Below are positions 50,983-62,400 of a DNA stretch of 64,000 bases, one piece after another (position 1 is the stretch's first letter; each line of letters begins with the position of its first letter). The DNA lies in the NCBI RefSeq assembly GCF_037126465.1, contig NW_026999484.1, forward strand, positions 89,216-153,215, read 5' to 3'. This DNA comes from Ornithodoros turicata (lineage: Eukaryota > Arthropoda > Arachnida > Ixodida > Argasidae). The notes beneath the pieces are model-generated. The model saw only the letters and a program-made list of their open reading frames with translations. It did no database searches and had not been told where the DNA came from. The translations under genes and the position numbers were made by a program.

Positions 50983-53900
50983 ATGGAAAGGTGGGAGGTG
51001 GAGTACCCACCAGCGGAGCTGATTTGCCACGTCTGCCAGGCACGACTGACATCACGTTTGAAGTTTGAGCTTTATTATAAGGAGCATCGAATCCAAGTTG
51101 CTTGGAGATGGACTACCTGGGGAGACAAGATCCTGACTGCTTGTAGCAGTATGTCCTCACATCACTCCAAATGCAATCAGCGCAGAAAGAAGCGTTCTTC
51201 AGGTGCTGATGCTAATAACCTCCCCACCACACAACACGTGACAGGTGGTGGTGGGAGCGCCTCATCTACAAATGGTGATGAAGGGACGTCGCGCTCCGGT
51301 TCCACACGACAACCTACGAGGGACAGAGAAGCACTTGTTATTGACACAGATAATCACGATCTTCAAGCTGTGTGCGTGAACGATGAGGGTGCCTTGAACA
51401 CCTATACAGTGGAAACAAGTGATCCTTCGGAACTGAACACTCAAGGTGTCCTTTCTGAGAGTGCACCAGAGACTTCTGATAGTGTTGCACCGCGGCCTTT
51501 GATGAGTGTTGACTTGCCGATGGCGGCCGAGGATTGTGTGGATGTCGCCATGGGGGGCTGCCGGGGTGGGGTATCTGGTTCGGTCTCTGGTGTGCCCGGC
51601 CGGGAGGCTGAGACCACTGCAAGCGACGATCGTGGTGTTGTTTCAGCGGAGGGTGTGGTGACCTCACCATCAACTCTAGACATCTCTGATTTGGCTCAAA
51701 TGATAGTAGAAGCGGGAGCTTCGGCTCCCGACCCTCAGGACCTTGCCATGTATGGTGGGTCGATTGTTTTCGACGAGAGGGCTGAGCCACAGGTGCGGGT
51801 CGAGGGCGGCAACACTGCCACCCACTCAGTCTCTATACTAAATCACAACCCTGACACCACAGATGGGAGTAATCCCGTCTACCAGGTTGGTGGATCGGCG
51901 TCTCGGCCGGGCTCGGCGGGGATTGGGCCGGGTGGCTCATCCGGGGGGCCCCCTGTGGTGATATCCTACGCTTAATCTACTGGCTACTGCTGAGATTGGG
52001 CTTGGCCCACACCCATTCATCAATCAGGAATTGCACAAGTTATACCATGTACGTACTCTGATGAGTATAAGGATGACTCGGCACTCCCAGCGCTATCCAA
52101 ATATTCTGTGGGATCTGAAGGCTTCTCGGCGTTGACTATGGCACGTACCGAAGATTCTGATGCAAGACAGGCTCAGCAGGTTCAATCAGCTGGAAGACCG
52201 GACCTTGGTCGCCATGGAATTACAGATCACCTTATCACACGTCTGGAAGAAGGTTCGTTGCAACAACATGATTTTGGGACCATTCTATCCATATTTATCC
52301 AGAAGGCAACTGCACCGAAGCGACGAGGTCCTAAACGGTGCCCAATCGTCAATCCGGGTGTGAATGCGAAGCAAAGACGTCGTCAAAGGTTTCAACAGCA
52401 TCAGCATCTATACAAGAAAGGCCCAAGGATATTATGCCACGAGCTCTTGCAAGAAACAACAGAAGGAGTGGATCTGGAGGCTTTACATGGCGTTTATGAC
52501 CGTATTTTCTCAACAGTATCAAGTGAGGACGTCTCGGTGCCTCAAGTACCGGGTCAGCTCCTCGTCTCGACTGAACCTATTGTCCCTCAGGAGGTTACGG
52601 CTTCCTTGAATGGGTTGAACGCAAAAGCTGCACCAGGGCCTGATAACCTAAAAGTGGAGGATTTAAAAAAGATACCTCCAGAGGTCCTCGCTGCAGTGCT
52701 GAACAACTTTTACAAATGGAAATGTGTTCCCCCTTACTTAAAAAGATCTCGAACCACATTCGTCCCTAAAAAGGCGAATCCTGGGGGGGGGGGGGGGGCA
52801 TCTGATTTTCGGCCTATAACGGTTTCCTCCGTCCTAGTAAGACTATATACGAAAGTACTCCTCGAGCGAATGAGTGAGAAGAACAAGTTTCATGTGCTAC
52901 AAAACGGATTCGAAACAGATAAGAGCACAAGCAGTAACCTTCTGCTTTTGCAAGGCGTGATGCGTTATACCAAAAACCAGCACAAGCCTTTGTATGTGGC
53001 GAGTCTTGATCTGCGCAAGGCTTTCGATTCCCTTAGCCACTTTGCCATTTTTATGGCTTTACGAGGAAGGTCTCTGCCTGAGCACTACTGCAAAATCATA
53101 GAGGACTTATATCAGGGCTATACCACCCAGTTCTGTCTTCAAGGTACACTGGATGGTGAGGATGTTGCCGTACGGAGGGGGATCAAGCAGGGCGACCCTT
53201 TGTCGCCCTTCTTGTTCAACTGTGTGCTCGATCCCCTTCTGTATGCCCTTAACGACTCGGGCCTGGGTGTACACATTGATGGCGTCTCCGCAGCAGCAAT
53301 GGCGTTCGCTGATGATATTATCCTTATGTCAGAAAATCACAGCGCATTGCAGGAACTAATTCACCGCACCGAAAGCTACCTCACGGGACTGCAGCTCGAA
53401 ATAAATACCGCCAAAACCCAATACTTTGGGTGGAGGTGGGAGGAGTCCAGAGGCTGGTTTAACTATCAGGTCCAGCCCATTCGCGTGGGTGGTGAGGTCA
53501 TTCAGCCGCTCGATCGGGACACCCCACTCCAATATCTAGGGCTGTCTATTAGTATAGCCAAGGGCCCGATTATGTTAGGCCCCATGGCAAACAAGATTAA
53601 AGAAATAATTTCTCGAGCAGCTCTGAAGCCCTTCCAGCGGCTGCGTTGTATGAAGGAATTGCTGGTGCAGAGACGCCTGTATTCGCTGTCTAATTCGCTC
53701 AGTGTCATTACCCAGTCCGAGAAGGTTGACAAGGAGCATTTACGGCTGGCAAAAGAATACCTTCACCTTCCCAGTCCCTTTCCGTCTTCCCATGTATGGC
53801 TACCGATGGGCCAGGGAGGACTAGGTGTATTACAGCTATCCTGTACTGCTGTGGCCGTTCAGCTCAAGGCTGTCACCAGATTGATGAGGCTCGCCGCTCC

Positions 53901-54731
53901 GTTCGTAGACGCTATTCTGAACGCTGTCCTCCTCACACACGCAGATACCCTGACTGACCACCTCAAACTGCCAAGTGGTGTTACAGGTGCTGAGGATCTT
54001 AAGGCTCTATTGAGCGAGGCGCGTAGGGCGTGGGTGGAGCGTATGAAGAGCGTGTATAGGCGTAAGGGCCTTTTCACACACACAAAGGACCCCATGGACA
54101 ATAAATGGCTCCGTCCAGACTGCCGCCGCATGAAAGACGGGGACAAGATAAAGGCCCTGCGGCTACGTACGGGGATCTACCCATGCCGCGCGCTCTTCAC
54201 ATGCATTCCAAGGATCCGACTCAGCGCCTTTGCCACCACTGTGGTCAGGGTGAGGAAACGCCTGCACATATCCTGCAGTTTTGCGAAAAGGCCCATGGTC
54301 CAAGAGTAGAGCGGCACAACTTCCTGTGTAAACAAGTGTGTAGATTGGCCGCACAATGCAATCCCAATTTGACTATTGCACAGGAGAAAAATTTTACGGT
54401 TCAGGGATCCCGATTGAAACCTGACATAGTCCTCGATGATGGGAGTAATGTGACCGTAATTGATCTAGCTATGGCCTGGGATAGCACTGTTACTACTTTA
54501 GAGCATAGATGCAAAGAAAAAGTTGATAAGTATAGGATCCTCCAACAGTGCTTCCCAGGCAAGACGGTCCGCATCGAGGGTATGTCATTCGGGGCCAGGG
54601 GATTGACTTGTGCGACCCCTAGGCGGTTGTGCCGTTCGCTGGGCTTTACTGTATCGGATGTAGCATGGCTGGCCTCGCGAACATTAGTGGGAAGTCTCAT
54701 CTGTCTGGGACGTTTCATCCGACTTGTTTAA
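50983..54731 (+). pseudogene. Element K: fingers, Myb, RT, endonuclease
   Basis: ATG 50983: MERWEVEYPPAELICHVC. Finger 1 is C-x2-C...but LYYKEH replaces the first His seen in relatives (HYxxH), a possible loss. The second finger has lost its first Cys pair (WRWTTWGDK for WRCGVC) and keeps HHSKC. Linker has GSVSGVPGREAETT and DISDLAQMIVEA. A deletion at about 51968 removes GRWTxAE of Myb and breaks the frame. RT is open from 52108: APGPDNLKVEDLKKIP, SLDLRKAFDSLS, GIKQGDPLSPFLFN and AMAFADDIILMSENHS, with an in-frame 16 G run at 52783-52798. A frameshift near 54200 leads to CHHCGQGEETPAHILQFC, AHGPRVERHNF and LKPDIVLDDGSNVTVIDLAM. Stop at 54731. Confidence 0.85.
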
Positions 54732-54959
54732 CCCGCCTTAAGATCGTGGACCCCCTCTCTCCCACTCCTTGGCTCCCGTGCAGGGATTAACCTTTTGGGG
54801 TAGTTAGACCTCTTTTTGTGAGTTTACTTTTCTTTAAAGACGACCAGGGCTAAGGTAGGCTTCTGGGCGCCAACAACCGCACCTTGCTTACGCATGGTGT
54901 GGCGTCAAGAGTCTGGCTTCCCTTCTTTTACCCATTTTTTTATGGGACATTTACTGTTT

Positions 54960-54973
54960 TAGCGAAATCAAAA
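54960..54973. repeat. Right edge of sat-1
   Basis: TAGCGAAATCAAAA, a degenerate start of a unit (TAGCCAAATAAACG), after which the sequence is unrelated. Confidence 0.7.
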
Positions 54974-55030
54974 CTGGTGGGAGCACACCCGCCACTGTGT
55001 GTTTACACAATTCTTCCTCTTTGCAGAGGT
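54973..55030 (+). repeat. Direct repeat, copy 1
   Basis: CTGGTGGGAGCACACCCGCC then ACTGTGTGTTTAC; about 57 of its bases recur at 55847-55904 with few changes. Confidence 0.75.
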
Positions 55031-55321
55031 GGTGGCTGAGTGCCTGGTGGTGTGTTGGCATCGACGGAAGCTGTGGTGGCGAACCTTCTAGCGAAGTGAC
55101 GTACAGAGAAGCAGTGGTGTCCAGAATGTGGAGCGGGTAACGGCAGCGGCTGCTGGCTGCGTGAGCCTCAAGTGGCAGCCAACCTTCATAGTTTTCTATG
55201 GAGCTGTTATACGATGTCCTCAAAGACCTGTGGTAGGGTATTCAGCGATGCAAGCTATCTCTTCAGCAGAGAGGTCGGATACACACCAAAGTAGCCACTA
55301 GGTGGCACTATAGTCAAGCAA

Positions 55322-55773
55322 GTGTAGTGCCTAGCCGCGTGGTGGAGTATTGCCGTTGAAACCCAGAGGGCGCTACAGACAAGGCCATTCGCTTATCTTC
55401 AAGCACCCAATCCTGTGCGTCACGCATATGCATATTGCCACGAATCATCATCGCGAAACTTCCAGGGCAGGCACTAAACGGTACATCTCATCCCGGCGCA
55501 TACTGAAGAAGAAGCAAGAAGCTTCCAGACACATCGCCTGCTCTCTGGCAAACGCACGTGCTGTTTCTAGACTTTTCGGCGCGACGCTTAAATGCTTCAT
55601 TCATTCATTCATTCTTTCCTTATTTCCCCCTTCCTTCCTTCCTTCTTTCTTTCCTTCTTTCTTTGGACTCAGTTGTGTTCAGAGAGCTATCACACTTGTG
55701 TTTTGCTACCAAGTAGTCTAATAAACCGTTCGCTGTTGTTCGACGACTCGCCGACCCATTTCGCTTCGTGACA
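55322..55773 (+). repeat. Possible solo LTR
   Basis: Begins TGTAGTGCC, has AATAAA at 55720-55725 about 50 bases before a TTCGTGACA end, and includes the (ATTC)n and (TTCC)n tracts at about 55597-55668. No partner LTR, primer-binding site or target duplication is seen, so this is a weak call. Confidence 0.25.
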
Positions 55774-55838
55774 ATATCTTCGATCGCCCAATCCGAGACG
55801 ACGCGAAACCTACTTAAGTCCTACGCCCGAGCGTGCCC

Positions 55839-55952
55839 GCGTAGTCTGGTGGGAGCACACCCGCCACTGTGTGTTTACCCAATTCTTCCTCCTTGCACAG
55901 GTTGGTACAGCGATATTGGTACTTTTGTAGTATTGATCCCACCAGACTACGC
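55839..55952. repeat. 114 bp segment with perfect 16 bp inverted ends
   Basis: GCGTAGTCTGGTGGGA (55839-55854) and its exact complement TCCCACCAGACTACGC (55937-55952) enclose the second direct-repeat copy. It resembles a tiny MITE or a stable hairpin; no target duplication is clear. Confidence 0.6.
55847..55904 (+). repeat. Direct repeat, copy 2
   Basis: Second copy of 54973-55030, about 874 bp away. Here it is preceded by GCGTAGT, which forms an inverted repeat with the sequence after it. Confidence 0.75.
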
Positions 55953-55960
55953 CAGGGTAT

Positions 55961-56174
55961 AGTTACCTAGACGCAATGCGATTTTTAGCATGCATCTTCC
56001 CCAGATTATGTGTTCTGCATTGTGTATATATTCATGTGGCTTCTTGTCCCCTTTTTTCACGTTTACAAGTTATCATGTATGGCCAGATTGCCTTGATGGA
56101 CCTGAGGGGTCTAAAGGCTTTGGTCTTTGTGTGAATAGTATTAATACCGCAACAGTAACGTAAAACCAGTAGAT
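55961..56174 (+). other. Upstream leader of the finger-Myb fragment
   Basis: AT-rich, no ORF. Probably the 5' UTR of the element at 56175, or flanking DNA. I found no HDV-like pairing here. Confidence 0.35.
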
Positions 56175-56480
56175 ATGGCAGCCCGTCAGGCGACGGGTCC
56201 TGCGGAGACCGCCGATTGCCCTAACTGCCATAGAACCTACAAAAAAAGAGGACTTACCTTACATCTTAGAGTCTGTGCCCCAGAAATAGCAAATGCAAAT
56301 GTCGTTCTAGAAAGAACTAACAGAAGATGGAGTAGAGAAGAGTTGATACTAATGGCGACCAAGGATATAGAGATTATGGGGAATCCATCGCCACCTAAAT
56401 TTATTAATCAGGCTCTAGCGGAAGTATTTACGACGCGCACATCCGAACAAATTAGATACAAGAGAAAGTCGCCAGCATAG
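56175..56480 (+). pseudogene. N-terminal finger and Myb fragment of an RLE-type retrotransposon
   Basis: 101 codons. CPNCHRTYKKRGLTLHLRVC is a C-x2-C-x11-H-x4-C finger at residues 19-38, followed by a Myb-like block RRWSREELILMATKDIEIMG and PPKFINQALAEVFTTRTSEQ, then IRYKRKS. The order finger-Myb with FINQ and RT(S/L)EQI matches R2/R4-type elements, but sequence and finger type differ from A-M. It ends where sat-2 starts, so RT and endonuclease are missing. Probably an R4/Dong- or other R2-superfamily member; the exact clade is unknown. Confidence 0.65.
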
Positions 56481-56490
56481 CATACCATCA

Positions 56491-59400
56491 TACGTAAAAA
56501 ACCAAAAGAATCATGCATAATTTGAAAATAATGCCATGGTTGAAAGCATAAACGTGCAAAGTTCACCAGGCAGCCATTGTAGCCCAAAATACCGCTTACA
56601 CGCGTGTTTAGTCCGCACGTACAAAACCAAAAGAATCATCCATAATTTGAAAATAATGCCATGGTTGAAAGCATAAACATTCAACGTTCATCAGGCAGCC
56701 ACTCTTGTCCGAAATACGGCATACACGCATGCTTAGTCCGAACGTAAAAAAAACAAAAGAATTATCCATATTTGAAAATAATGCCATGGCCGAAAGCATT
56801 AACGTGCAAAGTTCATCAGGCAGCCACTCTTGTCCGAAATACCGTACACGCGTGTTTAGTCCGCACGTACAAAACCAAAAGAATCATGCATAATTTGAAA
56901 ATTATTCCATGGTCAAAAGCATAAACGTGCAAAATTCATCAGGCAGCCACTCTTGTCCGAAATACCGCATACACGCGTGTTTAGTCCGCACGTAAAAAAC
57001 CAAAAGAATCATGCATAATTTGAAAATAATGCCATGGTTGAAAGCATAAACATTCAACGTTCATTAGGCAGCCACTCTTGTCCGAAATACGGCATACACA
57101 CGTGTTTAGTCCGCTCGTACAAGACCAAAAGAATAATCCATAATTTGAAGATAATGCCATTGTCGAAAGCACAAACGTGCAAAGTTCGTCAGACAGCCAC
57201 TGTTGTCCGAAATACGGCATTCACTCGTGTTTAGTCCGCACGTACAAAACCAAAAGAATCAACCATAATTTGAAAATAATGCCGTGGTCGAAAGCACAAA
57301 TGTGCAAAGTTCATCAGACAGCCACCGTTGCCGGTAATACCGCATTCACTCGTGTTTAGTCCGCATGTACAAAACCAAAAGAATCATCCATAATTTGAAA
57401 ACAATGCCATGGTCGAAAGCATAAACGTGAACAGACAGCCACTGTTGTCGGTAATACCGCATTCACTCGTGTTTCGTCCGCACGTACAAAACCAAAAGAA
57501 TCATCCATAATTTGAAAATAATGCCATGGTCGGAAGCATAAACGTGGAAAGTTCATCAGGCAGCCACTCTTCTGCGAAATACAGCATACATGCGTGTTCA
57601 GTCCTCACGTAGACATTCAAAAGTATCACCCATAATTTGAAACTAGTGCCATTGTCGAAAGCATAAAGTGCAAAGTTCATCAGGCAGCCACTCTTGTCCG
57701 AAATACCGCATACACGCGTGTTTAGTCCGCACGTAAAAAAAACAAAAGAATCATCCATAGTTTGAAAATAATGCCATGGCCGAAAGCATAAACGTGCAAA
57801 GTTCATCAGGCAGCCACTCTTCTGCGAAATACCGCATACACGCGTGTTTAGTCCGCACGTACAAAACCAAAGGAATCATGCATAATTTGAAAATAATGCC
57901 ATGGTTGAAAGCATAAACGTGCAAAGTTCACCAGGCAGCCATTGTAGCCCAAAATACCGCTTACACGCGTGTTTAGTCCGCACGTACAAAACCAAAAGAA
58001 TCATCCATAATTTGAAAATAATGCCATGGTTGAAAGCATAAACATTCAACGTTCATCAGGCAGCCACTCTTGTCCGAAATACGGCATACACGCATGCTTA
58101 GTCCGCACGTAAAAAAAACAAAAGAATTATCCATATTTGAAAATAATGCCATGGCCGAAAGCATAAACGTGCAAAGTTCATCAGGCAGCCACTCTTGTCC
58201 GAAATACCGCATACACGCGTGTTTAGTCCGCACGTAAAAAACCAAAAGAATCATGCATAATTTGAAAATAATGCCATGGTTGAAAGCATAAACATTCAAC
58301 GTTCATCAGGCAGCCACTCTTGTCCGAAATACGGCATACACGCGTGCTTAGTCCGCACGTACAAAACCAAAAGAATAATCCATAATTTGAAGATAATGCC
58401 ATTGTCGAAAGCACAAACGTGCAAAGTTCATCAGACAGCCACTGTTTTCCGAAATACGGCATTCACTCGTGTTTAGTCCGCACGCACAAAGCCAAAAGAA
58501 TCATCCATAATTTGAAAATAATGCCGTGGTCGAAAGCATAAACGTGCAAAATTCATCAGGCAGCTACTGTTGTCCGAAATACCGCATACGCGCATGTTTA
58601 GTGCGCACGTACAAAACCAAAAGAATCATCCATAATTTGAAAATAATGCCATGGTCGGAAGCATAAACGTGGAAAGTTCATCAGGCAGCCATTGTAGCCC
58701 AAAATACCGCTTACACGCGTGTTTAGTCCGCACGTACAAAACCAAAAGAATCATCCATAATTTGAAAATAATGCCATGGTTGAAAGCATAAACATTCAAC
58801 GTTCATCAGGCAGCCACTCTTGTCCGAAATACGGCATACACGCATGCTTAGTCCGCACGTAAAAAAAACAAAAGAATTATCCATATTTGAAAATAATGCC
58901 ATGGCCGAAAGCATAAACGTGCAAAGTTCATCAGGCAGCCACTCTTGTCCGAAATACCGTACACGCGTGTTTAGTCCGCACGTACAAAACCAAAAGAATC
59001 ATGCATAATTTGAAAATAATGCCATGGCCAAAAGCATAAACGTGCAAAATTCATCAGGCAGCCACTCTTGTCCGAAATACCGCATACACGCGTGTTTAGT
59101 CCGCACGTAAAAAACCAAAAGAATCATGCATAATTTGAAAATAATGCCATGGTTGAAAGCATAAACATTCAACGTTCATCAGGCAGCCACTCTTGTCCGA
59201 AATACGGCATACACACGTGTTTAGTCCGCACGTACAAGACCAAAAGAATTATCCATAATTTGAAGATAATGCCATTGTCGAAAAGCACAAACGTGCAAAG
59301 TTCGTCAGACAGCCACTGTTGTCCGAAATACGGCATTCACTCGTGTTTAGTCCGCACGTACAAAACCAAAAGAATCATCCATAATTTGAAAATAATGCCG

Positions 59401-62400
59401 TGGTCGAAAGCATAAATGTGCAAAGTTCATCAGACAGCCACCGTTGCCGGTAATACCGCATTCATTCGTGTTTAGTCCGCACGTACAAAACCAAAAGAAT
59501 CATCCATAATTTGAAAGTAACGCCATGGTCGAAAGCATAAACGTGCAAAATTCATCAGGCAGCTACAGTTGTCCGAAATACCGCATACACGCATGTTTAG
59601 TGCGCACGTACAAAACCAAAAGAATCATCCATAATTTGAAAATAATGCCATGGTCGGAAGCATAAACGTGGTAAGTTCATCAGACAGCCACTGTTGTCCG
59701 AAATACCGCATTCACTCGTGTTTAGTCCGCATGTACAAAACCAAAAGAATCATCCATAATTTGAAAACAATGCCATGGTCGAAAGCATAAACGTGAACAG
59801 ATAGCCACTGTTGTCGGTAATACCGCATTCACTCGTGTTTCGTCCGCACGTACAAAACCAAAAGAATCATCCATAATTTGAAAATAATGCCATGGTCGAA
59901 GCATAAACGTGGAAAGTTCATCAGGCAGCCACTCTTCTGCGAAATACAGCATACATGCGTGTTCAGTCCTCACGTAGACACTCAAAAGTATCACCCATAA
60001 TTTGAAACTAGTGCCATTGTCGAAAGCATAAAGTGCAAAGTTCATCAGGCAGCCACTCTTGTCCGAAATACCGCATACACGCGTGTTTAGTCCGCACGTA
60101 AAAAAACAAAAGAATCATCCATAGTTTGAAAATAATGCCATGGCCGAAAGCATAAACGTGCAAAGTTCATCAGTCAGCCACTCTTCTCCGAAATACCGCA
60201 TACACGCGTGTTTAGTCCGCACGTACAAAACCAAAAGAATCATGCATAATTTGAAAATAATTCCATGGCCAAAAGCATAAACGTGCAAAGTTCACCAGAC
60301 AGCCATTGTAGCCCAAAATACCGCTTACACGCGTGTTTAGTCCGCACGTACAAAACCAAAAGAATCATCCATAATTTGAAAATAATGCCATGGTTGAAAG
60401 CATAAACATTCAACGTTCATCAGGCAGCCACTCTTGTCCGAAATACGGCATACACGCATGCTTAGTCCGCACGTAAAAAAACAAAAGAATTATCCATATT
60501 TGAAAATAATGCCATGGCCGAAAGCATAAACGTGCAAAGTTCATCAGGCAGCCACTCTTGTCCGAAATACCGTACACGCGTGTTTAGTCCGCACGTACAA
60601 AACAAAAAGAATCATGCATAATTTGAAAATAATGCCATGGCCAAAAGCATAAACGTGCAAAGTTCATCAGGCAGCCACTCTTGTCCGAAATACCGCATAC
60701 ACGCGTGTTTAGTCCGCACGTAAAAAACCAAAAGAATCATGCATAATTTGAAAATAATGCCATGGTTGAAAGCATAAACATTCAACGTTCATCAGGCAGC
60801 CACTCTTGTCCGAAATACGGCATACACACGTGTTTAGTCCGCACGTACAAGTCCAAAAGAATAATCCATAATTTGAAGATAATGCCATTGTCGAAAGCAC
60901 AAACGTGCAAAGTTCGTCAGACAGCCACTGTTGTCCGAAATACGGCATTCACTCGTGTTTAGTCCGCACGTACAAAACCAAAAGAATCATTCATAATTTG
61001 AAAATAATGCCGTGGTCGAAAGCATAAATGTGCAAAGTTCATCAGACAGCCACCGTTGCCGGTAATACCGCATTCATTCGTGTTTAGTCCGCACGTACAA
61101 AACCAAAAGAATCATCCATAATTTGAAAGTAATGCCATGGTCGAAAGCATAAACGTGCAAAGTTCATCAGGCAGCTACTCTTGTCCGATATACCGCATAC
61201 ACGCATGTTAAGTGCGCACGTACAAAACCAAAAGAATCATCCATAATTTGAACATAAAGCCATGGTCGGAAGCACAAATATGCAAAGTTCATCAGACAGC
61301 CACTGTTGTCCGAAATACCGCATTCACTCGTGTTTAGTCCGCATGTACAAAACCAAAAGAATCATCCATAATTTGAAAACAATGCCATGGTCGAAAGCAT
61401 AAACGTGAACAGACAGCCACTGTTGTCGGTAATACCGCATTCACTCGTGTTTCGTCCGCACGTACAAAACCAAAAGAATCATCCATAATTTGAAAATAAT
61501 GCCATGGTCGGAAGCATAAACGTGGAAAGTTCATCAGGCAGCCACTCTTCTGCGAAATACAGCATACATGCGTGTTCAGTCCTCACGTAGAAATTCAAAA
61601 GTATCACCCTAATTTGAAAATAGTGCATTGTCGAAAGCATAAACGTGCAAAGTTCATCAGGCAGCCACTCTTGTCCGAAATACCGCATACACGCGTGTTT
61701 AGTCCGCACGTACAAAACAAAAGAATCATCCATAGATTTGAAACAAGTGCCATGGCGAAAGCATAAACGTGCAAAGTTCATCAGGCAGCCACTCTTTCCG
61801 AAATACCGCATACACGCGTGTTTAGTCCGCACGTACAAAACCAAAAGAATCATGCCATAATTTGAAAATAATGCCATGGTTGAAAGCATAAACGTGCAAA
61901 GTTCACCAGGCAGCCACTCTTGTCCGAAATACGGCATACACGCGTGCTTAGTCCGCACGTAAAACAAACAAATAATTATCCATATTTGAAAATAATGCCA
62001 TGGCCGAAAGCATAAACGTGCAAAGTTCATCAGGCAGCCACTCTTGTCCGAAATACCGTACACGCGTGTTTAGTCCGCACGTACAAAACCAAAAGAATCA
62101 TGCATAATTTGAAAATAATGCCATGGCCAAAAGCATAAACATGCAAAGTTCATCAGGCAGCCACTCTTGTCCGAAATACCGCATACACGCATGTTTAGTC
62201 CGCAGGTAAAAAACCAAAAGAATCATGCATAATTTGAAAATAATGCCATGGTTGAAAGCATAAACATTCAACGTTCATCAGGCAGCCACTCTTGTCCGAA
62301 ATACGGCATACGCACGTGTTTAGTCCGCACGTACAAGTCCAAAAGAATAATCCATAATTTGAAGATAATGCCATTGTCGAAAGCACAAACGTGCAAAGTT

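Larger units (their letters stand above)
50722..54959 (+). mobile_element. R2-type element K (full length, decayed)
   Basis: Starts at the ribozyme and ends before TAGCGAAATCAAAA (54960), where the satellite stops. HGPR lineage, sister to I (MERWE start; CTTCTGGGCGCC 3' UTR). The terminal hairpin is ACCCAT...ATGGGAC. Confidence 0.9.
54974..55960. other. Non-satellite spacer with short repeats
   Basis: No coding region with recognisable motifs on either strand. It contains a direct repeat, a 16 bp inverted repeat, ATTC/TTCC microsatellites and an LTR-like end, listed separately. Confidence 0.5.

Noticed and set aside
55350..55721. 123-codon open frame in the spacer
   Set aside because: Its end is made of ATTC/TTCC microsatellite (FIHSFILSLFPPSFLPSFFP), with no conserved motif; chance frame.
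54973..55904. LTR retrotransposon bounded by the 58 bp direct repeat
   Set aside because: No TG...CA ends, primer site, coding domains or flanking duplication; the direct repeats alone are not enough.
57973..62063. Minus-strand open frames in sat-2 (CFQPWHYFQIMDDSFGFVRA)
   Set aside because: Chance frames through a 125 bp satellite; they end wherever a unit changes length, and no known motif is present.
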